Of a DNA stretch of 9,871 nucleotides, positions 7,113 to 9,871 are shown one piece after another. Location: the NCBI GenBank assembly GCA_003505715.1, contig DNXU01000110.1, forward strand, positions 9,279-19,149, given 5' to 3'. Position numbers and translations under genes: made by a program. A model generated the notes under the pieces. The model did not search any database. It had not been told where the DNA came from and worked only from the letters and a program-made list of their open reading frames with translations. Every line of letters starts with the position of its first letter. The first letter of the stretch is position 1. The DNA comes from Cyanobacteria bacterium UBA8803. GTDB taxonomy: Bacteria; Cyanobacteriota; Cyanobacteriia; Cyanobacteriales; Coleofasciculaceae.

Positions 7113-7586
7113 ATGAAGGACAGCAACACCTTAAATACACAAGAGGATACCCAGGGATTTATCCGTTTATCAACCGATGACGCGATCAATAACTTAGCTC
7201 ACCTCCTCAGACGAGTAATGTTTGCAGGAGAACGGATAGTCTTGCAACAGGCTGAGGAAGAAGTTGCCGCGCTCATCCCGATCGCAGAGTTTGAACGACT
7301 AGATGCAGTGATGTATGAGCTGAAACCAAGCCTCTACTCATGCGACTATAACGACTATTACGAAGATGAGCGGGGCATTCACTGTATAGATCCCGATGAA
7401 TTTAAAAACAATTTTGATGACATTCTCGCCGACGTGAGGCTAGAGGGCGAAATCTTCGGCCTACTGCCAACCCCAAGCATAGGAGGAAAAGATGTCGATA
7501 TTTTCATGCCCGTCGCCGTCCTCATGCCGATCGCAAACTTTTGGGTGCCGGACTACTTGATTGCTGCATATAAGAAGAGAGACTGA
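7113..7586 (+). CDS. Small acidic protein with two tandem Phd/YefM antitoxin-like repeats
   Basis: A 157-residue protein. Residues about 22-67 read like a Phd/YefM antitoxin N-terminal fold: an amphipathic helix (NNLAHLLRRV), GERIVL, then EVAALIPIAEFERLD. Residues about 95-150 repeat the pattern with NNFDDILADV, GEIFGLL and VAVLMPIANF, with an eight- to nine-residue insert in the hairpin (PTPSIGGKD). The two copies share the D..NN, L..V, GE and V-A-x-L-x-P-I-A-x-F positions, and DNA at 7263-7292 and 7512-7541 matches at 24 of 30 bases, so internal duplication is likely. Phd/YefM proteins bind DNA and neutralise a toxin encoded beside them, but no toxin gene is visible here: the neighbours are divergent metH and a convergent envelope gene. 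It may be an orphan regulator. Family assignment is by pattern and moderate; expression and the presence of a single start are well supported by the ribosome site. Confidence 0.75.
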   Translation: MKDSNTLNTQEDTQGFIRLSTDDAINNLAHLLRRVMFAGERIVLQQAEEEVAALIPIAEFERLDAVMYELKPSLYSCDYNDYYEDERGIHCIDPDEFKNNFDDILADVRLEGEIFGLLPTPSIGGKDVDIFMPVAVLMPIANFWVPDYLIAAYKKRD

Positions 7587-7597
7587 GGAGGTGAAAG

Positions 7598-7666
7598 GTT
7601 CGTAGTAACCAATAAGAGTAGTTGACAATAGAGCAGTGTTAACCACTCTTATTGGTTACTACGAAC
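7598..7666. repeat. Long hairpin with 26-bp arms between convergent genes
   Basis: Arms at 7598-7623 (starting GTTCGTAGTAACC) and 7641-7666 (ending GGTTACTACGAAC) are reverse complements except for one A/C mismatch at 7620/7644. Allowing one G-U pair, the stem grows to about 30 bp (7598-7627 with 7637-7666) around a nine-base loop. It sits 12 bases after the stop of the Phd-like gene and 51 bases from the stop of the DUF3769 gene. The position suits a bidirectional transcription block, but there is no T tract and the stem is not GC-rich, so a palindromic repeat element is at least as likely. Confidence 0.85.
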
Positions 7667-7716
7667 AATATCGACGCAACCCGACACGCTATCACCCCCT
7701 CACTCCAAATCAAAAG

Positions 7717-9822
7717 TTAACGAGTGACTCCCTGCACAACCGGACGAATTTCAGAACCATCGAAAAGTCCTGGGTTACCAGCCCAGTTAAAATCGTTAAT
7801 GCGCAGGCTGAGAGAACCCAGTTGCTGGACTGGGTTGTAACGCAGGATGATATTGTAGGTACGACGGCTGTATTCCACAAAGAAATCGGTACTGATTTCC
7901 TCACCCGTGTTCAAATTGTAAGAGGACTGAAAACCGAGTCGGAACGGCCCGTAGATTTGTTGGGTGAGGCCAAAGGAAAGCACTTTGCTATCTGCCACCC
8001 GGTCAAAGAGGAAGGGTGAAAGGTTACCGAAGGCAACTTGCGTGTAGCTGATATTAAAACCCGTGTAGTCGAGATAAGGCCGAGAAAAATGCCCCAGTTG
8101 TCCCGATAGGGCAATGGAACCACTTAAAGATTCTTGAGTATCGCCGTTACTATAGGCACTGGCAACACCAGTAACTACTGCACTCAATCCCAGGTAGGGA
8201 ACCACTGGTGCTGGCGTGTATCGCAAGCCTTCGGTGGGTGTGGGGGGTAAACCTTGACCCTGCCAGAGTAAAAATCCTCGGCTCAAGGTTGCAGTGGCTT
8301 GATAGCGGGTGAGGTTGATGCGATTGTTATCTCGGATTGGTTCGAGCAAGTCTATGCGATCGGTATCGGCGTTGATATTTTGAACACCTGCTTGATAGTT
8401 TAAGTTAATGCCAGTTTTGCCTAAAGTAATATTCGGCGACGTGACCACCGCACCCAAGCTTGTCCGCACCGTTTGGAAACCAAGGGAGCCGTTAAAAAGG
8501 CGATCGCGGTAGCTATATTCCAAGTTAAGATTGTGCGGTAAAGTAGTGCCGATGACCTGCCGGAGTCGGAGACTGGCTCGTGTTTTTTGGCCGAACTCAT
8601 CAGGATCTAGGCTGGTGGAGACTAACGAACCTACCAAAGTCGTCCTGGGAGTAAGTGTAGCCTCTAACCGAGCTTTGAGACCAAAGGAATCCGGGTCTAA
8701 GATGCCGCCATCGTCCTTGTCGGAACTATCCGAGTCTTCATCGCCCAAAATTGCCTTCTGGATAAAGTACTGAGGGGTGAGACGGAATCGCACTGTAGGA
8801 GTATTGACTACCTCAAAGGTACGCTCGACAAACAAACCGCCGCGATCTTCCTCATCGAAGCCAAATTTAACCAGATCCGGCTCCCGTTCCCGGCGATCTA
8901 TAACGATGCGATTGCGGAATGTCGGCACCGAAAAACCGCCATCGAAGACTAAACGAGGTCGGGTGGCAACTATTTCATCTACTAAGGGCGAAATGCGCCT
9001 AAACCGGGCAGTTTTGGCTTGCAATTCTAACTCTGGTGGCGAAAAGGGATCGTTAGTCAACCGGACGTTGGTTGCGATCGACTCCGTTCCTTCAAAATCG
9101 ATGCGATCGGCTTCATAGCGAAATCGATTAATCGTTCCTCCTGATTGTGGTCTCGCTATTGTGGTATTCGTCTTGCCTGTAAGCGGGTCTACGATTAAAG
9201 ATCCCCCTACGAAGAAGGAGTAAAAGCCGGGATTCGTGATTCCGCTAAGAGGTTGATTGATGGCAATGGGATCGCTCACTGGGCGCTGTTCCTCAGGTGC
9301 CGATGGGTCGCGAGGAGAGGGCAAGATAGTTAGATCGGTGCCAGCGGTAGGCACGTAAATATCACCTGTACTGTTCAAAACGACACCGCTATCCTGAACA
9401 AAGTAATACTCAAACCGTTCGCCTCGCAAGACCTGATCCCCTCGCGTGAGTGCCACATTCCCCTCAGCGACAAGAATGCGGTTGGGTAAATTGACCTGGA
9501 CGCGATCGGCATTTAGTAAAGCGCCCCGAAACCGCAGCACCGCATTTCCTTGTGCCGTAATCACTTGTCGATCTTGGTCGTATTCCTGACGGTCTGCCGT
9601 CAGTTCGAGTACACCCGTGATAGTGGTAGAAGCGGGGGGTTGTGTGGTTCCAGGATTAGAACTGCCAGGGGATAGGGGAGATCCTTGGCGATCGTGTTCT
9701 AGGGGTATGGGTATAACCTGCTCCACGGGCAAGGGTTGAGTATCCTCGGTGGGGATAGTAAATTCAAATTCTCGCACCTCTCCCAAGCGTTCTTGAGTTA
9801 CCAGACGCTTGATATCTGACAT
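7717..9822 (-). CDS. DUF3769 protein, LptD/OstA-like outer-membrane protein, probably 5'-incomplete
   Basis: A 701-residue reading frame of the cyanobacterial DUF3769 family, thought to be the local counterpart of the LPS-export protein LptD. After a Pro/Ser/Thr-rich start, residues about 70-160 form an OstA/LptA-like beta-jellyroll (LELTADRQEYD, VITAQGNAVLRF, ADRVQVNLPNR, VAEGNVALTRG, GERFEYYFVQD). The rest, about 200-701, is rich in alternating beta strands and ends in LSLRINDFNWAGNPG, consistent with a C-terminal outer-membrane barrel. The C-terminus looks complete. The N-terminus does not: the ATG at 9822 has no ribosome site, no signal peptide follows it although export is expected, and the same frame is open without a stop to the window edge at 9871. 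The true start may lie beyond the window. It is convergent with the Phd-like gene and shows no operon partner here. Confidence 0.85.
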   Translation of the reverse strand: MSDIKRLVTQERLGEVREFEFTIPTEDTQPLPVEQVIPIPLEHDRQGSPLSPGSSNPGTTQPPASTTITGVLELTADRQEYDQDRQVITAQGNAVLRFRGALLNADRVQVNLPNRILVAEGNVALTRGDQVLRGERFEYYFVQDSGVVLNSTGDIYVPTAGTDLTILPSPRDPSAPEEQRPVSDPIAINQPLSGITNPGFYSFFVGGSLIVDPLTGKTNTTIARPQSGGTINRFRYEADRIDFEGTESIATNVRLTNDPFSPPELELQAKTARFRRISPLVDEIVATRPRLVFDGGFSVPTFRNRIVIDRREREPDLVKFGFDEEDRGGLFVERTFEVVNTPTVRFRLTPQYFIQKAILGDEDSDSSDKDDGGILDPDSFGLKARLEATLTPRTTLVGSLVSTSLDPDEFGQKTRASLRLRQVIGTTLPHNLNLEYSYRDRLFNGSLGFQTVRTSLGAVVTSPNITLGKTGINLNYQAGVQNINADTDRIDLLEPIRDNNRINLTRYQATATLSRGFLLWQGQGLPPTPTEGLRYTPAPVVPYLGLSAVVTGVASAYSNGDTQESLSGSIALSGQLGHFSRPYLDYTGFNISYTQVAFGNLSPFLFDRVADSKVLSFGLTQQIYGPFRLGFQSSYNLNTGEEISTDFFVEYSRRTYNIILRYNPVQQLGSLSLRINDFNWAGNPGLFDGSEIRPVVQGVTR

Positions 9823-9847
9823 CTGGAGCTTTAGTGGTATGGCGTTA

Positions 9848-9871
9848 GAGGGTGAGGGGGTGAGGGATGAG
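9848..9871. repeat. Low-complexity TGAGGG-type repeat at the window edge
   Basis: The last bases read as imperfect units of GAGGGT/GAGGGGGT/GAGGGAT with a period of about seven. The final ten (9862-9871) are the reverse complement of bases 2-11 at the other end (CTCATCCCTC). Such heptamer-like repeats are common between cyanobacterial genes, yet here the frame of the DUF3769 gene passes through it unbroken. Confidence 0.4.

Noticed and set aside
7622..7653. Promoter with TTGACA at 7622-7627
   Set aside because: No good -10 at proper spacing, it lies within the hairpin, and no gene follows on that strand.
7636..8019. Plus-strand open frame starting in the hairpin at 7598-7666
   Set aside because: It begins inside the palindrome and then runs antisense to the DUF3769 C-terminus; no ribosome site and no recognisable domain.
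8531..9118. Two plus-strand Arg/Ser-rich open frames antisense to DUF3769
   Set aside because: Composition is the typical shadow of a beta-barrel gene read on the other strand; no start signals.

Overview
The window looks like chromosomal DNA of a cyanobacterium, probably a filamentous one with a repeat-rich genome. Eight perfect copies of the cyanobacterial octamer HIP1 (GCGATCGC) occur in 9.9 kb, starting at 1250, 1639, 2246, 2937, 3529, 5116, 5561 and 8500. The gene families are also typical of cyanobacteria: a membrane Ser/Thr kinase with an SH3-type extracytoplasmic region, an Uma2/DUF820 protein, a MetH and a DUF3769 LptD-like outer-membrane protein. I see no tRNA, rRNA, CRISPR array, phage gene or transposase gene.

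Layout. 121-2013 (+) encodes the kinase. 2014-2537 has no gene but is packed with palindromic and tandem repeats. 2538-3314 (-) encodes the Uma2-family protein. 3430-7005 (-) encodes cobalamin-dependent methionine synthase, interrupted by one in-frame amber codon (4219-4221) that separates the catalytic and cobalamin domains from the reactivation domain. 7113-7586 (+), divergent from metH, encodes a small acidic protein that looks like two tandem Phd/YefM antitoxin folds. 7717-9822 (-), convergent with it and probably missing its 5' end, encodes the DUF3769 envelope protein. A long perfect-looking hairpin lies between these last two genes.

The genes do not form an obvious pathway or operon; this is a mosaic of housekeeping genes separated by mobile-looking intergenic repeats. 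Three things deserve attention. First, the metH amber codon: the frame stays open and well conserved on both sides. Second, four short hairpins (2108-2168, 2287-2341, 2372-2427, 3360-3419) share a GTAGGGGC edge, similar loop lengths and compensatory stem changes, like REP/BIME elements. Third, the duplicated antitoxin-like gene has no toxin beside it.
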